A stretch of DNA of 64,000 bases. It comes from Paroedura picta. Taxonomy: Eukaryota; Chordata; Lepidosauria; Squamata; Gekkonidae. The translations under genes were made by a program, and so were the position numbers. Shown one piece after another: positions 1 through 12,400 of this stretch. The stretch is from positions 43,567,001 through 43,631,000 of the forward strand of contig NC_135376.1 of NCBI RefSeq assembly GCF_049243985.1, given 5' to 3'. The notes beneath the pieces were generated by a model. It ran no database searches. It was not told where the DNA came from and saw only the letters and a program-made list of their open reading frames with translations. Position 1 is the first letter of the stretch; each line of letters starts with the position of its first letter.

Positions 1-72
1 CAATTGTAAGCTGCTTTGAGCCTCCTTCCGGTAGAGAAAAGTGTCATATAAGAATCAACTCTTCTAAAAAAA
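1..72 (+). repeat. 3' tail of a tRNA-derived SINE
   Basis: The first 72 bases match the tail of the tRNA-derived SINE seen whole at 49854-50118: a 'gctttgagcctcctt' block, then 'gtagagaaaag' and an A-rich end. The body lies outside the window. Family recognition is by memory and by comparison with the internal copies. Confidence 0.75.
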
Positions 73-1179
73 AACACCTGTAATAGGAAACTGCAATGTC
101 TTCTCTACTGTTCCTTATTAGGGTTTAGGCTTTCAGGGTCACTTTTAAGATGGTTATGAGTATATGAAATTAAATACATCTCATAAGATCGCACATGATT
201 GGTCAGAAGCTGGTTTGGGTTGTGCAATGTAACTTGCTGTTAAAATGAGTGCATAAAACAACATCTACATTCTCTTTCTAAATAAGATGTGAACAGGTTC
301 AAACTATCATACTATCAAGGACATAAACATTGGTGATGCCAAATATTTACACCTTCCTGAACTACTTATTCTTTGTTCCCACTTTTGTTCCTTAAGGGAC
401 AGTTGGTGCTATGGTTCATTCATTGTTGCCTCAAGATCCTGTCCCGGTGGTTAGAGTTCATGACGCATTACCATACAGACTACACAGCACCTTCTCAGTC
501 ATTCTGTTGCTCATAATTTGAACCTGTCTTTAGGCTGTTGCAAGTTAGCTCCTTGTGACACATACTTCTACTGTTCAGCACATGACATGTTGGGTGTCCA
601 AATCTGTTAGTCATAGGACAATTCCCAAACAGACTTGGTGACACCTTGTCCTAGTCTGTGGGAGTGAGAGCATATACCTCTGCCCACCCCCCAACTGGTT
701 TCTATATGAACTTGGTTACAATGAGCACAGAAAAACCCAAGTAATCTGCATCTGTCTGTCCAAAAATTAGATTCTCATTTATCTCCCCCAACACACACTT
801 GGTGTTTATAGGCCATATTTAGCTACAAGAACTCCTATGGCAATTTACAATAAAAACAACTCACAATTAAAATGATAAAATGAATTAGTGACACTGAAAG
901 GTGACAGCATATTTGAATTGTGTGTGATGTGTACCCTTCTTCCCAGCCCTCTAACGTCATATGACCTTGGTTGCTATTATGTTTTGCAGTGATAAAACAT
1001 ATCACATATGCTTTATTTTCATTTTTTGTGATGGAGAAGCCCAATGAATTGTGTTTTTTTTAGTTGTTATAATTCAGTCTCTTTGAAAGAGCTGCTTTCT
1101 TCGATTCTGGCAGAGAGTGTTTGGCTCAGGCTCTTTCTTTCGAGCTCTTACCTTTTCACCTTCCTCTTAATTCCTATAG

Positions 1180-4100
1180 CTTGGCTGCCATGGAGGCTGC
1201 AGGCACCCTGACTCCCTTCTACCCAGAAGTCTTCAGCAGGTGCTTGGTTCAGAAGCTCTCGGAGGGTCTGCAGTCAGGTATAGCATGCTTGTTGGGTGGA
1301 TTTAGCAGAGGCTGGCGGGGCTCGTCTTCTGCATAACCTTGCTAAGGATCTGTGAAGAAATGCTTGGTGTCTACTCTAGTGACTACCGGTGCTAACTGCA
1401 CTGTGGCTTTTACCCGCATCTCCATAAGATCTCTGCTTTGAAGCTTATGAAGTGAATCAAATGGGCAGACTAGTTTTTAGACTGTGGCTGATGTTCCTCA
1501 CATCTATGCTCTGGAGGGAATTGTGGGGGCACTTTGCTAGCCTGTTGTTTCAGACAGATGCTTTGCTTGGCTGCTGTGTTCTATGTGCTGCATGTTTCAG
1601 AACTGCAGGAGGACAGCACTGAGTTCCAGCAAGATCGTTGCTTGCAGGCCTTGGCAGCAGTGTCCACCCACCCAAGTATAATGAAGGAGACTGTTCCAGT
1701 TCTTCTCCAGCATCTCCAGAAGGTGCAGAAAGGTAACACAAGAATTGTATTGGACAAGTGGGAGCAACTCTAGTTATTGGTTCCTAATAGAGAAGGGTAA
1801 TAGGGATGGGATATGGAAATGGCTTAGAGATGTGTCAGAGAGATTTACAAATATAATTTTATTCTCAGGGCAGGGGCTTGGACTATGACATGTTGGTCCC
1901 TTCCAGCCTTTATAACTTCAAACAAACAAGAGAGAGAGTGGCCAAGTTTGTTACTGGAAAGTTTGGTTTGGCATGGCCTTTGGCTATCCCGGTCACAGCC
2001 TACCTCCTGTTGATGCTATGTTTTGATTTTCTTAAATGGCCATAGAGATAGGATAGTGGAAATTAGATTTTAAATAATTGGTGATCACTGTGATTTGTTA
2101 GATTTGTGTGGGCATTCTTAGTGTGCCTTGACCTGCAGAGCACAGGCTGGTTCAATCTCATCAGGTCCTAGAAGCTAAGCAGGACTGGCCCTGGTTACCT
2201 CTTGGGTGGGAGGCCACTGAGGAGGTCCAGGGTCATGACACAGGCAATGGAGAACCTCCTCTGTTCATCTCTTGCCTTGAACCCCCTATGCTGTTACTGT
2301 AAGTCAGCTGAAACTTGATGGTGCTTTGAACACATATGTTTTTCATACATTATTTTAATTTGCAGGCAGCATGCAAGCAGGTGTCCAGTCTGTGGTGTCT
2401 GTGTGCCAGAGTTTGAAGCAGATGGCATTACAGTGCCAGCAAAATGCTCAGAATTACTGGTACTTTCATCAGGCTGTGGTGCCGTGCTTGATGGGCTTAG
2501 CAGTGCAGGCTGCTATGCAAGGTAAGACTAATGAACGGGCAGAGACGTGGGCTTTCGATCCCATGGTAAATTTCCACTAATGGAAGGGGCTGTACTGTTA
2601 ACTTCTCACTGCAGACCCCGAATGGAGCCTTTGCGTTGTTCCTGGGAGTCCACAGTTCCCAAAAGGGCAACATTTTGGGGAGTGGGGGGGGGAGTGAGGA
2701 CATCTTTAGTCTGCTGACAGAAATAACCTGCCATTGGTGAAGATCTACCAGAAGAGCATTACTCTCCCTGAATTGGATCATGCTTACAGCCTGAGTGTGG
2801 GAGCAAGGGTATTTGTGTTTTGTACTTCAGAACCCTATGAGCCTCTTGTGGCGCAGAGTGGTAAGGCAGCGATATGCTGTCTGAAGCTGTCTGCCCATGA
2901 GGTTGGGAGTTCAATCCCAGCAGCCGGCTCAAGGTTGACTCAGCCTTCCATCCTTCCGAGGTCGGTAAAATGAGTACCCAGCTTGCTGGGGGGTAAACGG
3001 TAATGACTGGGGAAGGCACTGGCAAACCACCCCGTATTGAGTCTGCCATGAAAACGCTAGAGGGCGTCACCCCAAGGGTCAGACATGACTCGGTGCTTGC
3101 ACAGGGGATACCTTTACCTTTACCTTTTTACTTCAGAACCCAGAGTCCAAAGGAGAGACCTAGCAGGACCTAAATCCATTCTTGGCTCCTATACTTCATA
3201 TCAAGCCCTATGAGGAAAGGCTGAGGAATTTGGGAATGTTCAGCCTGGAGAATGGGACATGATTGTTCTCTTTAAGTATTTGAAAGATTGTCACTTGAAT
3301 GAGGGCAGAGAGCGGTTCCTGATGGCAGCAGAGGATAGGACTCACAGTAATTGATTTAAAATATGTAGAATGATATCAGCTAGATATCAGGAGACAAATT
3401 TTCAGAGTAGTTCTGTGGTGGAATTGGCTGCCTAAGGAGATGGTGAGTTCCCCCTCATTGCCAGTTTATAAGCAGCAGCTGGACACATACTTATCCTGGA
3501 TGCTTTAGACTGATCCTGCATTGAGGAGGGGGTCAGACTAGATGGCCTGTATGGCTCCTTCCATGATTCTATGCCCATCTGGATCACTTTTCCGTGGCAC
3601 GGTGCCTCTGCTGTTGATTGAGTTCAGAGGGAGGGGTTGTAGCTTAATAGTAGAACATCTACTTGGCGTACGGAAGATCCCATGCTCAGTCCCTAATAAT
3701 AGAGGAATGTGGGTAGATTAGTAGATGTGGCTCATTCAGTTGCTTTTCCCAAGCTACAGACTCTACCTGAGCCCCTGCTGCTGATCAGAACAGACAGTTA
3801 TTTTATATGATTATTATTATCTGATTATTTTCAGAAGACACCCTCACAATGCTAAGCCAGGTGCTGCTGACAGAAGAAGCCTTATCTGCCATGGTGTGGG
3901 TCATCAGCGCTGCTTGTATGTACTTAAGTCCAGAGTGAGTATTAGCTACAGGAAATGGCTTTTTCTGCATCCCTCCCATCTTTTGATTTACCAGTGTGTG
4001 CAATTCCCTGTCCTGGTTTCTCTGCTTTTTCTAGACAGGGACGGGCACTTACCCTGACCAGCTTGATGTGATTTACTAAGGTTAGGATGGGTGCAGGCAG

Positions 4101-7100
4101 TCTCTCTCCCTTTGCTTGATGATTGTACTGTGCTGTTGAGTCAGTTTCCTTCCTGTTTGTCTCCCTGCCAGGCTGGCTGCTCAGAGTGTCTCCAAAGTGG
4201 TGCCCCTCTTCCTAGATGGAGAACTTTCTTTCCTCCCTGGAAACAGCTTTCCCAGCTCTTTCCAGCCCTTGCAGGTGGGTTGAGTAACTGGAGGCATGGA
4301 AGAATGGGTGCATAGAAGAATATGGCAGCTTCTTCAGGGTGGCTTCAGTAGAGGAAATAATGGTGTTTTCTCCACAGGATGGGCAGTGCCCATTTCAAAC
4401 CCAGAAAAAACTTGTTGCTCTGCTCATGGCCTTTGTGTGCTCCTTACCAAAAAATGTAAGTGCTGGGAGTTGGGGTATCTGGATCTGGGTATTCTGCATT
4501 TTGCTTGAAGCTTAGGCAGCCAGTGCCAAGGGCCTGGTGGATGGTATAAGGCTCCACTGCCTGGTTTATAGGGCTGTGATTAAGCTCACTGTCACCCTGA
4601 GCTCTGCTTTCCCTCCAGGTGCCAATCCCTCAGCAGGACCGATTACTACGAGATCTGCTAGCCTTGAGCTGCTCCTCTGACTGTCTTTTCACTGCTACAG
4701 CTGCTGCCAAATGTTTTGCAGGCTTGGTTAACAAGCACCCAGCAGGTAACCACCGGGTGAGACAGCATATGTCCTAATGATGAGGTGGGAGGTAGGGCAC
4801 AGCTGTGATGGATGGAAAATGCCAGAGCTGGGCTGTGCTCTGTTCTTCACGGCTTGCAGAGCATTATATAGGAACAACGGTCTCTTTTCCTCTGTCCTTC
4901 TTAGGGCCTCAGTTAGATGAGCTCTTGAGAGCAGCCATGGACAAATTGGAGCAAGGCCTGAAGGAGGGTTCTCACAGAAGCCAGGCTCTCACTCTGCTAC
5001 TGTGGGTAAGTCTTCAACATTCAGCCACGTCCTGTGGACTGCTAGGACAGAGCTGAATATACTTCTCTCTTTCTGCAGGTGAGCAAGGCTTTGTTGTTGC
5101 GCTATCATCCACTAACCACACATCTGACTGACAAGGTGAGCCGAGGGAATGGAGGTCCGGTAAACTGATTCATGCTATCTGAGCTCATCTGATGAGCCTT
5201 CTCCTCCTTCCTTGCAGCTGCTCGAGCTCTTGGGGGACACGGTCCTTGGTCCAGCAGTGGGCGATGGCTTTGCCTTGCTCATGGCGGACTCTCCAGATGT
5301 CCTGGGCAAGAGCTGCCATGCTGACATGCGCCTCATGTTCCGCCAGCGCTTCTTCACAGAGTGTGTGCCACAAATGGTGCAAGGTTTCCACACAGCTGCC
5401 CCTGGTGAGACTCTCCCCAGTTGTCGTCCTTTGTCAAATTAGAGAGAATGTTACATATTCAAAACAATCTGACATGGTCAGGACACAGGATTAATGAATG
5501 TCTAGTGTGATACTCCACATCTGCTTTTTATATTTTTTTGTTTTTTCCTGGTTTTCTCCCCATGGGGACCAAACGCAGGAGAAAAGGCTTCATAAAACAA
5601 AGGACTTCTCTTGTCTTTTTCTTCTCCTGCTGGCAGATCTCCCTCCCCACGCTAGGTTGTACCCCTTCAGCTTGTGCCCCTGGATATACCCGGACCTGAG
5701 GTATTCAGGTGCTGCTGAATCAAGAGACTGCTTGCACACCCCAAGTGTGCCTAGGCTTATTCCATGTCAGATCCCTCTTGATCTCTCAAACTTGCAGGAA
5801 TGAGTGTCTGTCTGTCTGTCCTTCCTAGGTGTGAAAGCACATTACTTGAAAGGCCTCTCTCATATACTCAACCACCTGCCCAAGCCAGTGCTGGTGACAG
5901 AGCTGCCTACCGTAAGTGGGGCTAATGTGCGGGGCCAGGTCCAAAGATGTTGTTGTCTGTGATGAGTTATGTAGCTATATGGGTTGCCCACCTTTTCTTT
6001 ACTGGTAGCTACTTCTGAGTACAGTAAAATATTCCCAGCTACTCCCCACCTGCATGTTAGCAAGTTTTGTTCTGTTCTAAGAATGGGGCATGGATTATAG
6101 AAACAGTACTGAAAACATAGTATATTCCTATGGAATAAAGATTTGAGGGAGAGAGAAGACTCTAGCTCAATCTTTTTCTTTTTTTTGTGGGGTACAGGAG
6201 TGATTCTGTAGCTACTGTTCATTTGTGAGCCACCTGTTGGTTGCCCCCTCAAATAGTGGGAGAATTCTGTGTCCATATCTTACTCTTTTTATCTCTGCAG
6301 TTGCTGCCCCTGTTGCTGGAAGCCCTGTCATGCCCTGATTGTGGGGTTCAGCTTTCAACATTGCACTGCCTACAGCCATTGTTGCTTGATGCGCCTCTGG
6401 TTGTAAGTCTGCATGTTGACACACTTGTGAGCAAGTTCCTCAGCCTGACAGACAGCCCAGCCATGGTGAGTCCCGGTTGGCTGCTCCTTTGCACCTTGTG
6501 CAACCATGAACTACCCCCCCCCCCGAAGGGTAACTAATGGCTATTTTTTTTTTTTTTTTTTTGCATTGCAGGCAATTCGCATTGCTGCACTTCAATGCCT
6601 CCATGCACTCGCTTCCTTGCCCACCCCAGTGGTAAGCGGTAGGGATGCCTGTGGGTATAACATGCTGGTTATTCTCCCTGAAGGACACAATCTCCTTCCA
6701 TGGATAGGACTTGTAGTACCTGTATCTGCTTCTGTCCTGTTGCCTTCACTTGGACCAATTTCGCATGGGGAGGGGGAGGCCGGACTGGCACTTGTATGGC
6801 AGTGGGGCTAATTCCTGCTTCCACATGACATTGGTGCTGGGCCAAGCTTGGCACGCATTAGAGCCTCCGTTGCCCTGGGGCAAAGGAATGTAGATTTTTC
6901 TGCATTCCCTTTTGTGCCCCGGGCGGTGCCAGCAACCCTCACCCAGCAGGCTTGTGTGGGCAGGGGAAGAATTGGGCCTTCCAAGCCCAGCTCCTCCCCC
7001 TCCTACAGCATCCTGTAAGGGACAACAAATGCCCTCGTTTACTCTGTGGCACTTGTAGCTGCGTGGGGCAAACTGGGGCATTTTTTTCATTTGCAGGAAG

Positions 7101-7749
7101 GTGGGATTCCATAGTCATCCAATCCCACCTTCCTGCAAATAAAACCAAACACCCTGCTGCTACAGAGTACACTGCAACCTTTTTGCCCCAGCTGCCTCAA
7201 TGTGGAGGCACAAATCTGGTGGGGAAAATTATCCCGTGGGGAATCCATGAAGCAGGGGGGCTAATGGCCTTGTCACAAACTTCCAGTGCAGCCACCTCCA
7301 TTTAGAATCGGTCTTTGAGAACCTTGAGGAGATGCTGTAGGAGCCTTATTAATATGTCTTTCAATTCAATTGTAGGTGATTCCCTACAAGCCACGGGTGA
7401 TCCGGGCACTGGCTAAACCTTTGGATGACAAGAAGCGGCTGGTACGGAAAGAAGCCGTGACAGCACGAGGAGAATGGTGAGAGTGCTGGGGGACAAAGAT
7501 GAAACTGAGGGGTTAGCTCTGTTATATATGGCTGGCATTAGTATCCCTCAGTGTTTAAAGCCCACCCAGTACTTTAAAGAGTGGTTGACTGAATATACAC
7601 TGTAGGTGTGGCTATGTGTATGGTGGAATCCTATAGGAGTAGAGAGGTTTGGAATCATGATCTGGGATTACTCTCCACTGCCCCTCTACTGTTGTCTAAT
7701 CCCTGTTGTTCTTTCTTGCAGGTTTCTTCTTGGGACCCCTGGCAGGTGA
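1180..7749 (+). CDS. MMS19: MMS19, cytosolic Fe-S cluster targeting factor (C-terminal half, 5' part outside window)
   Basis: MMS19 is a HEAT-repeat scaffold. With CIAO1 and CIAO2B it hands Fe-S clusters to DNA-metabolism proteins such as XPD and polymerase subunits, in cytosol and nucleus. Fifteen coding exons are visible: 1180-1277, 1601-1732, 2366-2521, 3835-3934, 4172-4274, 4378-4455, 4619-4745, 4905-5005, 5079-5135, 5218-5404, 5829-5911, 6301-6465, 6572-6631, 7376-7476 and 7722-7749. Phases join without a break and give about 525 residues, roughly half of the 1030-residue human protein. Diagnostic stretches are VSTHPSIMKET, AAAKCFAGLVNKHPA, MFRQRFFTECVP, LLLEALSCPDC and KPLDDKKRLVRKEAV. 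The protein ends GEWFLLGTPGR then TGA at 7747-7749. The upstream exon is absent, so the intron before 1180 is longer than 1.1 kb. All junctions are GT-AG. Homology to human is recalled, not computed. Confidence 0.97.
2127..2340 (+). repeat. 5S-rRNA-derived SINE
   Basis: The segment holds 'atctcatcaggtcctagaag' followed by 'ctaagcagg' and 'ggccctggttacctcttggg', a diverged 5S rRNA internal promoter region, then a unique body ending 'gtaagtcagctgaaacttga'. It lies in an MMS19 intron. A second copy in the opposite orientation is at 54118-54316. Confidence 0.75.
2823..3141 (+). repeat. Sauria-type SINE with 13-bp target-site duplication
   Basis: A full-length SINE occupies 2836-3128, flanked by the exact direct repeat 'tacttcagaaccc' at 2823-2835 and 3129-3141. 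The 5' part looks tRNA-related ('agtggtaaggcagc', 'ttgggagttcaatcccagc'). The 3' part ends 'cttgcacaggggatacc' plus repeats of 'tttacc', the tail shared with Bov-B LINEs in squamates. The clean duplication and near identity to the copy at 57508-57692 suggest a fairly recent insertion. Confidence 0.88.
3186..3573 (+). repeat. CR1-type LINE, 3' end fragment
   Basis: The text reads like a CR1 3' region: 'ggctgaggaatttgggaatg', 'ttcagcctggag', 'ggaattggctgccta', 'ggtcagactagatggcc', ending 'ccatgattctatg'. It is truncated at the 5' side and lies in an MMS19 intron. A short related tail is likely at 1855-1925. Confidence 0.8.
3633..3790 (+). repeat. tRNA-derived SINE, degraded
   Basis: It starts 'ggggttgtagcttaatagta' followed by 'gaacatctacttggc', a decayed tRNA-like A/B box region. 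The same family appears at 14203-14388 and, as a tail, at 13116-13255. Confidence 0.6.
7089..7140. repeat. Perfect 20-bp inverted repeat (foldback, MITE-like)
   Basis: Arms 7089-7108 and 7121-7140 are exact reverse complements around a 12-base loop. The surroundings (about 6760-7260) show weaker inverted similarity further out, so this may be the centre of an old palindromic element in the penultimate-but-one MMS19 intron. I cannot name the family. Confidence 0.7.
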
Positions 7750-8019
7750 AGGCTTGCACTTCTGATCCTGATTGACAGTCTCACCTGTCCCCATCCCCCC
7801 TATTAAGGCATTGGCCTTGATGACAATGGGAGTGCTAGCTTTCTCTGGGAAGCAGCAAAACCTCTGAGGAGGACAGCTCTCCTTTTGCGGCCTAGCAGAG
7901 TATGAATCGCAGTGTGTGCATCCAGTAGGATGGAGCAGCTAGCCACAGTTCCTGCTGCAGGGCAGTAGTATGTGGAAGCGCCAAGACCCAACAGAGCGCA
8001 GTGTGTGTGGGTCCAGAAG

Positions 8020-8025
8020 AATAAA
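8020..8025 (+). other. MMS19: MMS19 poly(A) signal
   Basis: AATAAA lies 271 bases after the MMS19 stop codon and is the first canonical signal downstream, so the 3' UTR probably ends about 8040. Confidence 0.75.
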
Positions 8026-8044
8026 TATACCTGTTTGCTAACAA

Positions 8045-9260
8045 CCTTGGTGGAGAAGGTGTCTCTTGTAGAGAAAGGGAGGTAGAAGTGAGTGGCCCTG
8101 TGTCGTTAAATTTTTAGCCTACTCTCCCAAGTGTTCTAGAACATCTCATCAGCTTCTGAGCCAAATGCTCCTTACCCATCCAGCTTGATGTGTTTTTACA
8201 TCATGAAGTGACCCATTCAGTATTGCTGTGTTTTTCTCCCCTGGGAAAGAGTGGCTCTTAGTCCCTTGAAATAACTTCCTGATTCAGTATGCAATGTTTT
8301 TTAGGTGGTGAATGGGATTATATTTCCAAAAATATTCGTAGTTCTACTTTGAATGTTATATATATGACATAGGAGACATCTGGTACACAGGACTACATTA
8401 CCGCTGTTTTGAAAAATTAATTCAAGAACACAGAGCTACTGTAGAAGACTGAGGGAAATGTAGACTCCATGCAAGTGTGTTGGCAGCAGCTAGGTACTCC
8501 ATCACAATAATACAGTGCATACTTTTTGCAGTCAAGGTTCTGTGTTGAATCCTGCCACTTCTCATTAAAAGATCTTCAGCTGTTCTGCTGGAGAAAGACC
8601 CCCTTGTCTGAGGTCTTAAGTCTGCAGGTGGAGTAAATAACTCATCTAGACACTTATTTAGTCTTCTATTTTATATAATAGTTAAGAGTGACATACAGCT
8701 GACTAGAATGTCAGGAGGAACTTCATAAATTCTGTGCTTGAATAAGGTGTGAAAGGTAGGGGGTTGAAATATGGGTACTGCTTATGGGGTAGGGCTATAA
8801 CCTGGCTTCACCTTTGAAGGGCTTAATTTACATACCTGTTCAGGTAAGTTTTAGATACCCAGATTCCCTGGTGGTTATACATACATCAATTCTGAAAGCA
8901 ACATCTTGCCTCCACCCTGTTGTACAATGAATTCTAGCTGAGGAGTGGTAGCTCATGTACACATACAACTCATGAGAGAAGAAAAGAGTCCTAGGTGTAC
9001 TAATACTGGGGGAGTGTTCTTCTCAGGGAAAGGGAACCTGCACAAATGGTTGGATCAGCAATGAAAGATACCAGCAGCAGTATTTTACCATCTTGCTTCA
9101 TGAGACACATTCACCAAGTAAAACAGCTGAGGATCAGTCCTACAAGGCATGGGTCAACACAGCTGCGTGAAATAGGAAGAGTTCTAGTAGTTCCCTGAAC
9201 AGGTTTTGATCAGCTGTTGCCATACCCTCCTCCTTTCCCCCTTTGAGACCAAGCTTGAAG
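8045..9260. other. Convergent spacer between MMS19 and ZDHHC16
   Basis: No gene is seen. The stretch separates the two poly(A) sites. Around 8500-8630 there is weak resemblance to the tRNA-derived SINE body ('gttgaatcctgcca', 'gagaaagaccccc'). The rest is unassigned AT-rich sequence. Confidence 0.6.
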
Positions 9261-9281
9261 ACATGTTAATATTAAAATGGT

Positions 9282-9287
9282 TTTATT
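9282..9287 (-). other. ZDHHC16: ZDHHC16 poly(A) signal
   Basis: TTTATT on the plus strand is AATAAA on the minus strand, about 180 bases past the predicted ZDHHC16 stop. Confidence 0.7.
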
Positions 9288-9465
9288 CCTAAATGTTAAA
9301 AAAATCCCTGCCTTCTTACAGGGAGAGCAGCAGAACCCTGGAATGCCAGCCTCCTTGAGAATAAGGGAAAGCCCATCATCAGAAACTCCAATAATTTACT
9401 CTAGGCAGGCTAGAATATGTGTGCTAGGACACCAAGAAGGAAGGCAAGAAGCATCCCTGTTGCCC

Positions 9466-12400
9466 TCACAGCTGCCTGCAGCTGGGGCTTCCTCTGCCTC
9501 CCTCCTCAAACCACTGGGAGCAGGTCAGTGTTGATAAGCCACTGTGCGGGTCAGCCAGCCATTTTCTAAGGGATAGAACTTTCTGCTATGCTTCTCCATG
9601 GAAGTAAGGTGAGGCCTACAGTCTTCCACACATTGTGCTGCTTGTTCAGTTCATATTGCTAGGAGTGCAGTCTTCTGTTCAGGACCATAAGGAGTGGTAT
9701 CCCAGTTCAAGCCAGATCCCTTGGGTGGGTGAGTGGAGGGCAACAGAACTCTGGTAACCCAATGCCTGCAAAAGAGAATGGGGTCTTAAGAGATAACTAC
9801 AGGTACACATCTAGAAACTTGTTTATACTCTAAACTAGCAAAGGTGCTATTGGTGCTTAGGACCCCACTTCCAGATTTGGTCTTCTAACAGTACCATACC
9901 TCTTTCTCTCAACACCTAGGAAGACCTTCCAGTTGCCCAAAGGACCATAGCTGTATGGATTTCGAAACACCTAGAGCCAAGGAAGATGGGTTATGAGATA
10001 GCACTCCGGTAGCTGCTACTAAGACAGCCACTCTTCCCTTTAGCATAGCAGCCCCTGCTCAGAAAGGCTGTGGTTAAAGCCCCACAAATGGCCAGATAGG
10101 CTGTGCACTCTTCACTTGGTATTAGAGTACTCATCCTACCTCTTTTATATAAAACTCTGTCTTCAGTACACTAACATAAATGCAAATAGAACACTAAAAA
10201 TAAAACTAAAATCAGCTGAAACTTCAGTCTCTCTCCCTCATCACCTTGCCCTTCTTCTGGAGCCTCCTTTTCTCTTTGCGGTTGATGTGTCTTTCAATGC
10301 TGGTCTCACCCCGGGTGATGAGGACAGTATGCCAGATCATGAGGGCTCCCAGGGCCAAGGCCACTGAACTGAGGAAGGAAAGATGAAAGTTGCAGAAAAA
10401 AGGAGCAGGCTGATAGAGCCACAGTCAAGAGTTGTTTCAGACAACGATATTTAGGTGTGTCCTCTTTGCCAGAGGGCAGCAAGCATTTTGTGAGGGGTCT
10501 ACCTCAGTTACCTGCAAAGAACCCAGGCATACACGACGCTCTTGTGGAATGCTCTCTCTTGGAAGGTGAAAGTAGGTGGTGGGGTCTGACCGTAAGTCTG
10601 CAAAGTAAAGGACATGTGTTCAGATGCAAAACCTCAGAGAGGGCTGGCACCCAAAGTGGCAAGATGCAGAAGGGACTTTCTAGAACGAACAACCAGACAG
10701 ACTGCACATTAAACAGACAGCTACCTTCTAAGAGACAGGGACTGCAATGATCGTGAATCAGAAACTGGGCAGAGCATGGGGGCTGGGGGCTGGGGCCTTG
10801 CTTCCCTCCCATCGTGGCTTTTGAAATTTGGGCAGCATATAGCTACTTTTCAGTGAGTGACCTCTGGGGCTTTGGGATTGATTCCTGGGAGAAAAGCAGG
10901 AAGGTCCTCTACCATGCTCTGTCCTGTCTCTGCCTCGAACAGATGAGGAGCAGGTACCCCACCTGATTGGCAGTCACTTGCAGTCTCTCCTTGGCAAGCA
11001 GTTTCATTTTCTAGCGGATGGAAAACAGGCTGCCAGTTACACACACTCATTTCATGACATGCTTGCCCCAGCTGCATGTGGCAGCATCAAAACCAGAAAT
11101 GAAGAGCCCCTTTCTCCCCCTGGCCCCAGCAACCCCTCCAGACCTTAGCTCAGCCAGGAACCTCACCTCAATGGCAGCATAGGCCTCCCAGAACATGTCC
11201 CAGCCACTAACGCTGCTATAGATGCAACCCATGGTCATGAAGAGGCAGAAGGAGAAAAAGTAACGGTGGTTGAAGTGCCCAACGCAGTTGTTCAGCCATG
11301 CTGCCCCTTGGAGTTAAAGGTCTGTAACTGCAAGCAAAAAGGCCAACCCACCCAAAAGTACAACTAAAGACAGCTGTATTTAAGGCCTTTCCGTCCTATC
11401 CTGCTTCTACATACTATGGAGTGGTGAGATCCACCGTGGAAGTCTGCTGGGGAATCTTGTGCTAGCTCTCAGCCGAATGTACCTCGTAGGTTGGTTGTGG
11501 TGAGGATAAAATAGGAGAGAAATATTATGTTGTACACTTATTTGGGAGTATAAATATCGGAATTAATAAGTAAATGCATTCCTTCTTCCTTTGCAAAAGT
11601 AATAACTTTTAAGCCAATATTGAGCAAGCCAGAAGGAAGCATCACAAGGGAGAAACCAGACCTATTAAGGGTAATGGCTCCTGTAATACAGACAGTTGAC
11701 TTTGAAGTACTGGTGAGGTGTGTCTCATTACCATGCAAACTTCTTCCTCTTTGATGGTGCACGACACCCTTATTAAGACATTCAGCCTCATGAGACCCCT
11801 ATATTCCCTTCACTGTAATAAGGAGTCTTTCTCTAGGTGCAGGTGGCCCAGTTTCTCCTGAACTCCTTCCCCTAAGTTCAAAGTATGAGAGTGTCAGTGA
11901 GACCGAAGGATACGACAGTGATGGTCCATCTTCAGCACACACCTGTGGGAGGAAGGTAACATTGATATTGAATGCTTTTGCACAGAGGATAGAAATGAGA
12001 GAAGGGAATGCTGACAAGGCAGCACAGCCATGATAATGCTAAGCTACAATATATTTAAGCACAGTAGTACAGCAATACAGGGAGGGAGAAATAGAAGGAG
12101 ATCAGCTGTTGTATGGGTACTGCTTCATCATGTATATGCAAGCAAACTCTAGATTTCTGTTTAGGTTGATCTCATTGTCCTACTTCCAACTGCCTTAGAC
12201 TACAGCTATTTTGCAGATCTGTAAATGCACATGTATAGAACAGAGTAATTGGCACATAAGTCAGCTTCTTGATCCTGTTAGCTTTCTTAGAAATAATAAT
12301 GAAAGCAGGTCTCAAAAACATAAATGCTGTTGGTGGTATTACAGGCCCTAAAATATGTGGACAGTGCCTAAGAAAAGATAGAAGGGCAAAGGAAAGTGGA

